Shown here piece after piece: positions 19,130 to 29,588 of a stretch of DNA of 42,179 nucleotides. Made by a program: the position numbers and the translations under genes. This stretch comes from Porphyra umbilicalis (taxonomy: Eukaryota > Rhodophyta > Bangiophyceae > Bangiales > Bangiaceae), in contig KV919239.1 in assembly GCA_002049455.2 (NCBI GenBank), positions 1-42,179 on the forward strand, read 5' to 3'. The notes below the pieces were generated by a model. It ran no database searches. It saw only the letters and a list, made by a program, of their open reading frames with translations, and was not told the origin of the DNA. Position 1 is the first letter of the stretch, and each line of letters starts with the position of its first letter.

Positions 19130-20720
19130 TTACAAGGCCTCGGCCTCCACCTGCCGCGCGTAGGCGGCCACCACCTCCGCCGCCCCCTCCAGGTCGTCCG
19201 CCACATAGTACACGCGCTGGAATTCGGTGACTGGGTAGGACGAGGCGACGACGTCGGCGACCGCCTGCAACGTCAGCGGCCGGCGTTCGGGCTCGCCGCC
19301 CGCCCAGCCGCCCGCCCCCCGTGGCGGGGCGCCACCCCCGCCCCGCCCCGCCGGCAGCGGCGGCAGCCCGACCGCCCGCGCCAGCTCCCCCGGCGACGAC
19401 AGCAGCCCCGCGCCATAGGCGCGATAGGGTGGCGGCGGCGGCGGCGCGGCGGGCGCACCGGCGGCGGCGGTGGGTGAGGCGGCGGCGGCGGCGGCGGGGG
19501 CGGGGGCGGCGGGGGCGGCGGGGGGCGGCGCCCCCCGCAGCAGCCCAAACTCGACGGTGAACCAATAGAGCCGCGCGAGGCGCTCAATGGCCGCGTCCGA
19601 CGCCGCCCGCGACGCGGTGCCGATCGCCTCGTTGAGGCGCGCAAAGGCGGGCGTGGCGAGCAGCGGCGCGTGGCCGAGGAGCTCGTGGATCACGTCGGGC
19701 TCGGGCGTGTAGGCGGGCACCGACGGGTGGCGGATGTACCTGCGCGTGGGGGGGGGGGGGGGGGTGCGCACCGGGGGGACACGCACACGGCGGCCAGCGA
19801 CCGCAGGGGGGGGACACACGAGACGGTCGGGTTAGGGCGCTGCGCCCGTGACGCGCGGCGGGCGCGCGCTCAGACGCGCACCGGCTCGCGTCTGCGGCAA
19901 GCCCCGACCCGCCGCACCCCACCGCCAGGGCGTTGCGCTACCGCCCGCTCCCCCTCCCCCCCCCTTCCCCTCCCCCCCCCCCAAAACGTACTGGGTGGCG
20001 TGGAACACCTTGACGCCGAGCCCGTTTAAAAAATCCCGCGGTGACAGCAGCCCCGCCACGGGCCGCACCGACCACCCCGAGCGGTCGCGGAGCCAGGCGT
20101 CGACCCCCCCCAGGGGCGGGATCCCCCCCCCCCCAACACCCCCGCCGCCACCGCGTCGGCGAGCGCCGCGTCGTACTCGGGCGCGACGACCCCGCCGCGC
20201 CCGCGGAGGGCGGCCAAGTCCGCCCACACGGCCGCCCACGTGGCCGCCTCGGCGGCAACGTACGGGACGACCGGCAGGGGGTGCCCGTGGCGGTAGGCCC
20301 CCGCCGCGGCGGTGATGGCCGCCCGCCGCGCGCGGTAGGCGGCGTCGGCAAAGCCGGGGTGGTCGCTGTCGAGGTCGTCGCCCGCTTGGAGCGTCCGCGC
20401 GGCGACGGCGTCGAGGTCCGCGGCGGTCGTGGGGAACCACCGGGGGGGGGGGGGGGGGGGAGGGGGGGGGGGGGGGGCGCCACCGTCGGCCGGGGTGCCG
20501 CCGCCCCCGCCGCCCCCGCCACGGGCGCCGTCGTGGCCGCGCCGCGGCGGCGGGGGGGCGCCCCGCGCGTCGGCCCCGCCGCTGCGGCCGACACGGCGGC
20601 GGTCGCTGCGGCGCCACGGGGCAAGGCGCCGTCGAGTGCCGCCGTCGGGGCACCGCCCGCAACCGCCGCCGCGCGGACGAGCGCGTGGCGGGCGGCCGCC
20701 ACCAAGGGCCGGGAGACCAT
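19130..20720 (-). CDS. Pterin-dependent aromatic amino acid hydroxylase (phenylalanine 4-hydroxylase type)
   Basis: Non-haem iron enzyme that hydroxylates Phe (or Trp/Tyr) with O2 and a reduced pterin or folate. Exon 1 is 20720-19992, intron 19991-19740, exon 2 19739-19130. Exon 1 opens with [20 protein letters not shown], an Arg/Ala-rich presequence suggesting mitochondrion or plastid. It then gives [31 protein letters not shown] and [12 protein letters not shown]. Exon 2 gives [19 protein letters not shown] (two iron His), WFTVEFGL (iron Glu), YGAGLLSS and [15 protein letters not shown]. No ACT regulatory domain and no C-terminal tetramerisation helix, so it is a catalytic-domain-only form. 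Oddities: an Ala/Pro-rich insertion of about 30 residues after the iron Glu, and two one-base frame changes in exon 1, at the G runs 20442-20477 and the C run 20123-20134. With those runs miscounted the gene is intact; otherwise it is a pseudogene. Confidence 0.88.
19740..19991 (-). other. GT-AG intron in the hydroxylase gene
   Basis: The donor reads GTACGT directly after ACCCA (19992) and the acceptor GCGCAG ends at 19740. Splicing restores HATQYIRH, the expected family sequence across the junction. The 252-nt intron contains a 17-nt G run (plus strand 19748-19764). Confidence 0.88.
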
Positions 20721-20724
20721 GGCG

Positions 20725-22740
20725 CCGCACGGGAAGGGGGAGCGATGGAAAACCGCACGCCGCGACACGGAGGAAAAGCCTCTTGGGAGCAAGGCGGCCG
20801 CACGGTTGTACACAAAGGGCGTTGGAAATAAAGGCCGCAAGAAGAAAAAGAGCCGCCTTGCCGCCAAAAAGGGGTGGAAGTGCGCGCAACGAGCGCGCAC
20901 GCGTGCGTCACGGGCGGGTGCCGCGCGGCACTGGCGCCGCGCGTCGACGCGCGGCCGCCCGCGCCGCGGGCGGCCGCGCGGCGCGGCGCCGCCCGCGCCC
21001 GCCGCGCACCATGCGGGGGGGGCCTCGGGGCAGAGGCAGCCAGACCCTACAGCCCGGCGTTGACGGGCGTGTGGGCCCCGCCACCCCCGAGTGGAAGGTG
21101 GCGCACGCGTGCCGCGCGCCGCGCCGCGCAGCTTCCACCCGCCATTTCGTGATGTCGTTCTTGACGTGGGGGCGGGGATGGGCTGCGGGAGGAGGGGGTG
21201 GAGGAGGAACCCCTTCCCGACCTGGGTGCCTTGGGACGTGGACGCCCTTGTCGCAGAGCTGTGGCCGTGCCACAGATAAATGCAAGACCCATTCCTCTTC
21301 TCTGATGGACGCCACAGCACTGCACACAAGTGCGCGCCGTCCACTCGCGTGCACTCGTGTTCCGCCGTGAAAGCGGAAGCGGCCGTCGGCAAGGCCATCC
21401 AGGGAATTGCCGGAACGGGTTTCCGGGATGTCCATTCTTGCAAACTCGCGTCAACTCTGGATCACCAGAATCGTCGATTTCAGCTCATTTGCCCATTGTT
21501 TTTTGTTTGATTGTGTCTCGCTTGCTTCACAGAACAAGCACAGAGAAACAAGAGACCCACCCAGAACCAACAGAGAGAGGCCTCTCTGACCATGGTTTCA
21601 AAATTCTCATGATCGCTCAGGAAGAACAAAAGTACGCGGATGATGCCGTAGGGGGCCCAGAACCGCCACCAAGTGGCTGAACGTTACCGAAGATCGGATC
21701 GAGCAATCGGACACACTGAGTGCATGGGTGGGGGGGGGGGGGGGGGGGGGCTGGGCATACGCGCGGGACTTGACAGCACCACCGGAACGGTAGGGTGGGA
21801 CGGTAGGGAAGTAGAAAGAAAAACACATGACCACTATGGCACTTGGAAAATTGATCGAGACCGATGTGCATTGGGCAGGCTTTCCAAGGTTGGGATGCGG
21901 GTCAGGAGTGGTGAGGTGGAGACGACAGCTCCAGGGTATTCCACCGAATGCGCTGTGTTGGTCGGGGGGGGTGGGGGGGGAATGCGTTCAGGTGTCGGCG
22001 CGGCCGAGTCAGGTGGTTGCCGGTGTGTGCGAGTGCGGTGCTGCAGGGTGGGCAGCAATAAAAGAGAAGCTGTGTGCACAGCGACCGAATCGCCGAACAC
22101 ACGCTCGATCTTGCAAGTTTGCGACGATCGGTGATCCAGAGTTGGCGTGAGTATGTTATGTTCGATAACACTCGAGGTCGCCACGGTAAGGCAAAAGAGT
22201 GCACGATGACGGGAGAAAAACGTATCACTCGCCTCACGGCGTTTGTAGCGCATCTCATGGGCTTTCCAGCTGTACGCTCATGTATACCTTTCTCGGTGGC
22301 CCTGGGTCATGGGAGGCACTAAAGTGGAAATTGATCCAGAATTGGCACACTTAGGATAGACCACGGATGAATGTCCCGTGGGTGACGATGCGCGCCGCGC
22401 CGAGACCCGGCGGCACGCGCCGGTGGTGGGGGCGGCCCACTGCGTCACGCGGCGGGCTGCTGTGCACCGGTGGTGCCATCGCCACAACTGTCGCGCCGCT
22501 GCCGCTGGTAGCAGCTGCACCACTCCTCCCGCACCAGTCTCTGGTGCAGAAACGAGGAAAATGAACCAGACAACCATGTACCAGGCGCCGATGCGGCCAA
22601 CGAGGTCACCTGGGCTTGGAACGCGCTTCGAGGGACAAACAAGCCAAAAAAAAGCAAGGACCAGACCCCATGCTCTCATGTACCTCCTCCTTTTTACGGG
22701 TGCCCGACCTCAACCAACGCGCCCCCCCCCCCCCCCCCCC
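20725..22740. other. No gene recognised; repeats and G runs
   Basis: 20900-21060 is GC-rich. 21430-21512 contains a dispersed repeat (ACTCTGGATCACC and TTTGCCCATTGTTTTTT) that recurs inverted at 22100-22160 (ACTCTGGATCACCGATCGTCG on the minus strand) and at 13785-13835. A 21-nt G run lies at 21730-21750 and a C20 at 22722-22741. No coding frame is supported. Confidence 0.45.
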
Positions 22741-22741
22741 C

Positions 22742-23475
22742 TCACGCCGGCCGCTGGGCCAGCCCCGCGGCGACTGCCGCCTCCCCCTCGGCCCACCCCC
22801 GCGTTGCGCACGCCGCGCGCGCGTCGTCCGCGTCCCCCCCCGCCGCCACGAGCACCGTCAACGCTTCCGCGCGGCGGCTCATGGCCGCCTGCCCGACTGC
22901 AGCCGCCAGTGACCCGTCCAGCGTCGCCGCGCCCGCGTCGAGAAGCAACCGCACGTTGGCGACGCGCCCCGCGGCGGCCGCGTTGGGCAGCGCCAGCCCC
23001 CCGCGCGGGACGGCGTGGAGGCGCGCCACGCCGCCCGCGGCGAGGAGCTCGGCAAAGACGTCGCCGTCGACGGCCGCCGCCGCAAAGCGGAGGTCAAAGT
23101 TGCCCGTCCCGCCCCCGCCCAAGCCGCCGTGGAGGAGGAGGGCGCGCACGCGCCGGCGGTTACCGGTGCGGATGCCGTCGGCGAGCGCCAAGACGCGCGC
23201 CTCTTGGCTCTCAAACCGCTGGTAGTGGTCGCCGATAAAGGCGGGGGCGGCGGTGGCGGCGGCGAGCGCCTTGTTCAGCGACAGCAGGGGGAGGAGGTGC
23301 GCCCGCGGCAGCGCGCCGAGGATCATGGTGATGAGGTCGTCGGGCAGGGGGGGGAGGGGGGCCGACGGCGGCAGCGGTGGCCGCGGCAGCGGGCGGCGGG
23401 CGGCCCTTTGCGGCTGCCGCGGCTGGGCCGGGAGGGCCGCTGGCGGCGGCCGCCGAATGGGCAGGAGGGGCCCTA

Positions 23476-23514
<39 letters not shown>

Positions 23515-23563
23515 GGAGCCGGGAGCTGCCCGCCGGTGCGTCGGGGGCGCCGTCCACCTCCAT
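22742..23563 (-). CDS. F-box protein with ankyrin-like repeats
   Basis: 273 residues from the ATG at 23563 (MEVDGAPDAP), chosen because it is the only ATG giving a compact protein; the frame is open further upstream with Arg-rich junk. Residues 15-70 are Pro-rich linker. Residues about 72-116 (PPLPDDLITMILGALPRAHLLPLLSLNKAL) match the F-box pattern LP-D-L---IL--L-----L--L--V-K. Residues 130-245 contain ankyrin-like helices, such as VRALLLHGG, VFAELLAAGG and NVRLLLDAGAATLDGSLAAAV. The loops are degenerate, as in the ankyrin-like repeats of algal, amoebal and giant-virus F-box proteins. Expected role: substrate adaptor of an SCF ubiquitin ligase. Single exon. The F-box call is moderate and the ankyrin call weaker. 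Confidence 0.62.
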
Positions 23564-24600
23564 CCCGTCTACGCGAGGAGCGCGGTGCCGACGCCGCAGG
23601 CGCACCCAATGTGAAAAAAGCAGGCGGGCGGCGGGTCCGCCACGCGCGGCGGCTCGGCGACTGGGGCGGCGTGCGTGGCAACGCCAGACGCAGCCCAACG
23701 ACCACCCCAACAGAGGGCGCACGTCCCGCTGATAAGAACACACGGCCGCCCGGCGCCGGGCGCGAGCCGCCCACGCGGTCGCCCTGTGCCGCGCCCGACC
23801 GCGGTCCACGGCGGCGTGCCGACGCGCCGCACCCGTGGGGCGGCACCACCGACGCGTGCACGCCACCCCTCGCAGGGCCAGCAGGCGCCGACCCGTGGCC
23901 AGCAGGGCGCCTAAAGCGGGGCTCGTCCCGCCGAGCCGTCCTGGCGGGACAGCGGGTCGGGGTGCCCGACGGAAAGGCGGGAAAAGTGACGGTCGTCGCC
24001 CCCCCACCGCACGTCAAAAAGTGACACCGGTTCGAGTCCACCTCGGCTGCTCCCCGTGTAGGGCTGTTATATCGGACATTTCCCTGGCCTTTAGGACAGA
24101 AAGCTGATGCACACATATACTTAGATCATGAGACTTGCTCTCCGTTTCAGAGGTGGCAGTCTGCATTCGTGTCACGCCCAGTTAAGGCCCAGTGTACGAG
24201 CTCCTGTGGCTCGGAAGAGCAATTTCCGAGTCCCATTGGTCACCCAGACCAAATCGTACGATCTATTGGTGCATAGCTGGTTGTCAGCAACTATCGTCTG
24301 ATGCGAGAGCTTTTGACATAAAAAGAAACGTGTCTGAGAGAGACTGACCCCAATGCCCAATCCGACCAGTGTGCAGTGCCACGGAATCTGGATCACGGGC
24401 TAGCGGAGACCCGCGTTCCTCAGCTTTCCGAGGTATTTTGCCCCCTCTGCTTCGACACAGAGGCCAAAACCCGCCACCGCCGTACAGCCACACGCACTTC
24501 CCTTCCGCCACCACCACCACCATGTATCCCTGCTTGCAATCCCGCACTTTCGCCGTGTCAACCCTCCTCTCGGGATCTGAGGCCCGTTCGCAGTTGCAGA
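23564..24600. other. Upstream region of the F-box gene; no other gene recognised
   Basis: GC falls at about 24040. A TATA-like GATATAAC lies on the minus strand near 24070, some 500 bp upstream of the ATG; it may be chance. Frames at 24284-24676 on both strands carry no domain. Confidence 0.35.
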
Positions 24601-24608
24601 CCGTGTGA

Positions 24609-24717
24609 CGGTATACCGACGGAACGTTGATTTTATTGGCCGAGCCCGTCACGCGACGGTATACCGGTACAGACATACGCGAGATCCCCGCGTATGTTTA
24701 TACCGCGGTATACCGTC
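24609..24717. repeat. CGGTATACCG palindromes and a 63-bp hairpin
   Basis: The perfect 10-bp palindrome CGGTATACCG occurs at 24609-24618, 24657-24666 and 24706-24715. The second and third lie in the arms of a hairpin, 24655-24681 with 24689-24717: GACGGTATACCG in both arms and ACATACGCG next to a 7-nt loop, with only two mismatches and a 2-nt bulge. The array sits at the edge of a transposase fragment and may be its terminus. Confidence 0.75.
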
Positions 24718-24959
24718 TGAGAACGGGGAATTCCACGTCTCGTGTGTTTATAATTCCTCTCTTGCAAGAACTGTCAAACGAATTGTCGATAATCCGGAAG
24801 CTTTTCGCCGGTGTGGCGACACACGCCGCTGCGAACATGCCTGAGAAGTCGACCCCGCAGCCCACTGGAGACTCACCGCGCTGCATGGCCCTTTTCGCTG
24901 CAACCCTCCCCACCCGCCGCCCTTTCAAACTGCACACCGTTCCTCCCCACCCCCTCTCC

Positions 24960-25240
24960 GTCGGGAACACCCATCGCGGTGCGCGACACGGTAGCTGCCC
25001 GCAATGGCGGTAGACACTTGCCGAGTGCACACCGAAGGCGGCGCACATGTCAACGTAGCTGCCGCCACCCATGTAGCGCAGGGCCAAAGCTGTGCGGACC
25101 TCAGCGAAGAGACCGGGGCGAGGTAAGCAAGGACGCAGAATGCCCACCAAGGCATGAAACGCGCCGTCAGACATGCGCACTGCTGTCAGCACTCGTTGCC
25201 CGCGCGACCCCCCCCGTGCGGCATCCAACCTGTGGCGACC
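24960..25240 (-). pseudogene. PIF/Harbinger-type transposase fragment
   Basis: The minus-strand frame here reads MSDGAFHALVGILRPCL, then ALALRYMGGGSYVDMCAAFG and VHSASVYRHC. This follows the N-terminal pattern of DDE_Tnp_4 (Harbinger) transposases: a 'phenylalanine-leucine' helix, then L-LRYL-G-SY--L---FG-S-STV-R, a helix-turn-helix-like segment. The DDE catalytic part should follow but does not: the frame runs on into Arg-rich and unrelated sequence. So it is a truncated relic. It abuts the opposite-strand relic at about 25.3 kb. Confidence 0.6.
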
Positions 25241-25379
25241 TTTTCGTTGCGTGGCGCAACGGGTCAATGTTGGTTGACCGGGATAGTCTTGAGATTGAGG
25301 CCATTGCCGCATCTTTTTTGCTTCGGAGCTCGCCACCAGATATTCGCCTGCGGCACGCTAACGGGCGAGAGGTCGTGTA

Positions 25380-26719
25380 CGCCCGCCAGATCACCCCCTG
25401 CAAGCCTGTGGTGGGAAGGAGCCAAGGTGACCGGCACATTGCGTACGGAATTTGTCTGTTATCTAATTCTGTGGGGGGCCAGGCCAGTGCCGCGGTGGTC
25501 GGTGAAGCAGTGAACATATCTATTGCTGGGCCTAACTGCCCTGGTAACCGTGGGAGCGGCGCGCTGGCGCTTATCACGGCAACGCCCGAGCAGCAGCTCG
25601 GGCTAATTAAGAGGCATTGGGTCAGCCTGATCGCCTTCACCCGCGAGCAAGGAAGACTACGACGAGGTGGCTGAAGTGCTGGGCGAGCACCTAGAGCAAG
25701 TGCGAGAGCTCGTACGCGGAGGGGTGGTCATCGGTGGTGTGCGGCGCGCTGTGCGTCTATTCCTGAACGGGGACTATGAAGCGCTGTGGACAGTGCATGG
25801 GCATAAAGGCCCGAGTGCAACCATGCCCTGCCTAAACTGCCTAAGCATCGAGGCCCCCAGTGACGCGCAAGCTGCCCTTTCCGACATCAACGGCACATTG
25901 TAGGACGTCGACACATCGGCGCCCCCACACTCGCGCTCCGCCTCACACCTGGAGCAGATGGTAGCTGCTGGGGCTCCGGGGGCTGCCCCTGGGCTGCGAT
26001 TGGCGGACTTGTCGCAAGCGGCCCATCGATCCCTCAATCGTCCTCTGCTCTTTACTATTGAACCGAGGCAGATCGTGCCGATTCCCTTACACCTGCTGCT
26101 GGGGATGACACTACGGCTGCTGCGATTGGCTGTTGAGCTGGTCATCTCCTGTCGCTGTAAGGACGATGGGGAGTCATTCGCCTACGAGCTGGCGGAGACG
26201 CTTCGCCGTGTCGTGCAAGTGAGCCCTGTTCCCTACCATGGAGGGGTGTTCATCGGGCGCCACTGTCATAAGATCGCGGGGGGACGCGACGCGGTGTACC
26301 GCACCCTCCTTGGCTTGGTCCCAGAGCACCACCACGAAGCGTACAAACGCCTGTGGTTGCCGTGGGGCAGGCTGGGAAGGACCCTGAACAGGGCCGCTGT
26401 GGTGCAGGGGGACGAGATCCGGCAGTTCCGCACTGATGCGCGCAACTTTGTGCGGCTCATGAAGCGGATATTTCCGTCGGTATCGGTCTTCCCGAAGCTG
26501 CATATCCTCTTGCACTACGCCCCCGCTTTTATGGATCGATCTGGAAGCGTGGGCTTGTACAGACAGCAAGCGGTGGAATCGTGGCCTGGCTTTTTTGAGC
26601 AGAATGCTGCCAAGTACACTGCTCAGACGGAGGTGGGGTCGTGTGCCAATGTGGTGCGGGCGATGGCGGTTGCTCGGGAGGCGAGCGATTTCAACCGAAA
26701 GGTATATCTCATGCACTAA
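25380..26719 (+). pseudogene. Broken transposon-associated gene (uncharacterised family)
   Basis: Coding character is clear over 440 codons, but the frame is interrupted twice. A one-base shift falls at about 25650-25667, where REQ continues as EDYDEVAEVLGEHLE in the next phase, and a TAG falls at 25901-25903. The order of motifs is FLNGDYEALW, PSATMPCLNC (a C-x2-C pair), RPLLFTIEPRQIVPIPLHLL, then FVRLMKRIF, PKLHILLHYAPAF and YRQQAVESW. From memory this layout (G-D-[YF]-...-A--C-x2-C, then PLL-I-----LH--L, then K-H-L--H and a Q--E-W) is shared by a widespread family of unnamed proteins next to DNA transposons in sponges, cnidarians and fungi; that link needs a search. The last 253 codons are open from the ATG at 25958. 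Enzymatic role unknown. Confidence 0.55.
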
Positions 26720-28276
26720 AACCTGTCCCAAAAACGATGTGGGAGCGTCGGAAATTGTCCTCCAGCAGCCAAAGTCTCTCAGATGACAGATATGGGAGTT
26801 CCAGCGGTACTCCGAAAAAAGGGGCTGTGAGTGCGAGAAGCGCCTGAATGCGCATGGGTCGCGCGACACTGGTGAAGCGCTGCGTCCGGTTTCCAGCTCA
26901 GAATAGCCGTTGCAACAATGATCCAGCTGATAAATAAAGTCGACTCAAATTAAAAGGGCGGATCATGCCGGCTGGCTTGTATGAGACGAAAAACAGAACA
27001 TGCAATCAAATAGTAGCCCCCGCTTCGTAATCTGTGCGACCAGCGAGTGACATGAAGCGATACGGCCTAGTCCAAGGGCCGGCGCTTCACTTTTGGTCCC
27101 GACCGCCAGCGCTTCCGCAATGCTCAGTTTCAACTTCTGACAGGCTGAAAGGCTCATCCTGTACATGCTTACAACTTTCCCTGGTCGAGCACGCCTCACA
27201 TGCCCATCTTGGTAGCATGGCACCAACGAGGGCGCAAAAAGAACAGCGAAACCGACACCCTACTTTTTCTTCACGCACGACAAAGCTCCAAAATACAGTC
27301 CACACATCGGAACGGGGCACATAGAATGAAAGCTTGCGAGTTGGTGGTTCTTTCTACAGCGGAACATTCGGCATTGGGTGCGATGGTGTCCGACTCTGGT
27401 GGGCCTGAGCATGCGTCGCCGCCAGAGGTTTTAATGCTTGAGATCGACCTTTAGTATGGGTAATTGGGTGGAATTTGGCGAAGGAGGGCGCCAGGAGGGC
27501 GCGGAAGAGTGAGGACCAGCGGATGAGAAAGTACCGGGGCGAGGGTGCTGAGCCGGAGTGGCGGGCTGCAGCTGACAATGCGATTAACGAGGGGCGGCAG
27601 TCGGCCGAATTGATCTTTAAGGAGGGCGATCGGACTATCGTGACTCTTCTGAAGCGCATGGCGTTTGGTGGGGATTGATAAAGATAGGCTGCTTGCTAGT
27701 GATAAAGCATCTAATAGCAACTCAGCGCGCGCCCACCCCCTCCCGCGAAAATGTGGAGAACGATGACGGTCCCCAAACCACTGAGAAAGGGAAGAGGGGA
27801 GAGCTGATAGAGATGCGCTTCCTAGCCGGCACGTGCGGGGATGGGGGGTGGGGGAGGCGGCAGCGCCAGCCGTGACGATGGTCTCTGCCGCCATGGTGAG
27901 AGTGTAGCTCGAAAGGAATGCGAGGGGCGGGCGAGCGGATAATGTTGATAGGGGGGCTCCATCCAGGTTCGTAGCCGAGCAGGGAGAAAAAACTCGTAGA
28001 GGGGCCCGAATTGACCATCACGAGGCAGCGTCGTGGTGTTGAGTTCCAATGTCGTTTTGAAGGACAAGGGCCGGTCGAACGAACTTTCCCGAGACTATTT
28101 TGGCATGCCAAGCTGCCACGTCTTAACATACGTCCCTTGGAGCGGTTCGTCTCAGTGGTCAAATTGTGAACTCTGAAAACCGGTTTGCGGGAGCCTCCCA
28201 GCGCGGCAATAACCTGACCAGGCTCTTTCCAGACAATGAGAGAGATGAACTGCTTGTCCAAGCAAACAAGAGGACG
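26720..28276. other. No gene recognised
   Basis: Near-neutral composition. A 67-codon frame at 27475-27678 (+) has no ATG and the minus-strand frame at 27722-28261 has no recognisable domain. The boundary with the GH5 fragment at 28277 is abrupt. Confidence 0.45.
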
Positions 28277-28738
28277 TAATTGTACGCAGCGAAGGCGTGG
28301 CGGTAAAAGGCGAGCAGCACGTCGGGGGGGATGAGCTCCTCGGGCTCATTGGCCACGGACAGGCCGAGAAGGGCGGGGGGGGTTTCCCCCCCGCCGCCGC
28401 CACCGCCACACGCCCCCGCCGCGGACCCGTAGCAGCCGGCCAGGCCGGCGACCGCGTCAAGCGCCCCATCGATGTCCCAGTCGTCGACGTGCCACCCCCC
28501 CCCCCGCGCGCGCCCCGTGTGCGCTTCCCCGCTTTTCCCCCCCGGGTGCGCGTGCAAGTCGAGGAGCACCCCCACCCGCGCGGCCGCTGCCCAGCCGAGC
28601 GCCTCGTCCAGGTTCGCCCACACGTTGCCGACGAAGGGGTCCCCCGCCAGTGGGCGGTGAGCACCGCCGCCTCCGTGGTGCGGCCGAGGCGCGCGCACAG
28701 AGCGGCTTCCAAATCGCCCCCGCCCCCACCCCATAAAC
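28277..28738 (-). pseudogene. Truncated GH5 beta-glucanase-like copy 1
   Basis: Glycoside hydrolase family 5, closest in motif layout to exo-beta-1,3-glucanases (subfamily 9). In order on the minus strand: EAALCARLG and AVLTAHW, then in a different phase GDPFVGNVWANLDEALGWA, VGVLLDLHAHPGG, WHVDDWDIDGALDAVAGLAG and LLGLSVANEP, whose Glu (28345-28347) is the acid/base. From GDPF onward one phase stays open, unlike copy 2. Three breaks mark it as dead. The N-terminal RGVNL block is absent. The stretch that should lie between AHW and GDP is deleted, with loss of frame. The 3' half (HSYQYF and the nucleophile GEWS) is cut off at 28277. It is a duplicate of 31838-32283. Confidence 0.82.
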
Positions 28739-28880
28739 CCCTGGAACCGGAGCTCCTCTGTATTTCGCGACACGTGCCCGTTGCCGTATGGGTCCCGACT
28801 AGACCTGCAAAGTTTCCGCTCTAGCGCCCCTCCCCAGGCAACTTTATGGCCCAAAAACCAACATTCATTACTTACTGTGC
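28739..28880. repeat. ~140-bp dispersed repeat, copy R1
   Basis: Begins CTGGAACCGGAGCTCC and ends ACCAACATTCATTACTTACT. It directly abuts the 5' side of GH5 copy 1, exactly as R3 abuts copy 2. Contains AGACCTGCAAAGTTTCCGCT and CAACTTTATGG. No coding function. Confidence 0.85.
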
Positions 28881-29284
28881 CCCTTACCCCCTCCCACGAA
28901 TGCACCGCACGCCTTTGACACCCCATCCTCTTGGCCCGTCTCTGTAGCCCAGGCATGTACAGTTTTGCGCGCCTGTGCCACCGACTTCCAGAGATACGCC
29001 CGCAAAACCACCGTTCGACGCTACGACACCCCGGGTCGTCCCCACTTCCGCAAAACCATAGGTCTTGCACACTGTGCCCTTCTTCCCTACCTGTGCATTA
29101 GGTCTGTCGATTCTCGCCCCCTTCCAGCATCTTGCGCAAGAGTTATGCCCGACGCCGCACCCCTAGTCTCAATCTTAGAAATTCCCGCCCTAACCCCCCT
29201 AACTTCCCCCAGCCTATTTTCAGTATCAACTCCAACATTCCCCAATTGAAAACGCCCGTTCCCGAGTCCACCTGCCCTCGTCCC

Positions 29285-29575
29285 AGCACCACCTAAACTC
29301 AAGCTCGACATGTATTCCGGACGTCCTCCACGCCCTCTACCCGTTTCCGTCGAGATCCGCGACGTTCCGCATGGTTGTCGTGCCCATATTCGTCGTACCG
29401 CCGAAAGCACCATAAGTCACCCCATCGACCCTCTCAGCCGGAGCTCTCTTCAACCTCGCCACACCTCCCTGTTGCCATCTGGGTCTCCACTGGACCTGCA
29501 ATGTTTCCGCTTTAACGCCCCTTCCCAGGCAACTTTGCGGCCAAACGTTTAGCACTCATTACATACTTCACCCCT
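29285..29575. repeat. Duplicated block with repeat copy R2
   Basis: 29285-29431 (CTCGACATG-ATTCCGGAC, TTCCGTCGAGATC, GACGTTCCGCATGGT) matches 32957-33113 closely. It is followed by R2 (29432-29575), the most diverged member of the four-copy family (CCGGAGCTCTCTTCAACC, GGACCTGCAATGTTTCCGCT). The open frames of this block are not alike between the copies, so it is unlikely to be coding. Confidence 0.75.
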
Positions 29576-29588
29576 CACCCACACCCCA

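Noticed and set aside
24029..24039. GGTTCGAGTCC, a perfect match to the tRNA internal promoter B box
   Set aside because: The bases on either side do not pair to form a T stem, and no A box or acceptor stem is found upstream at tRNA distance.
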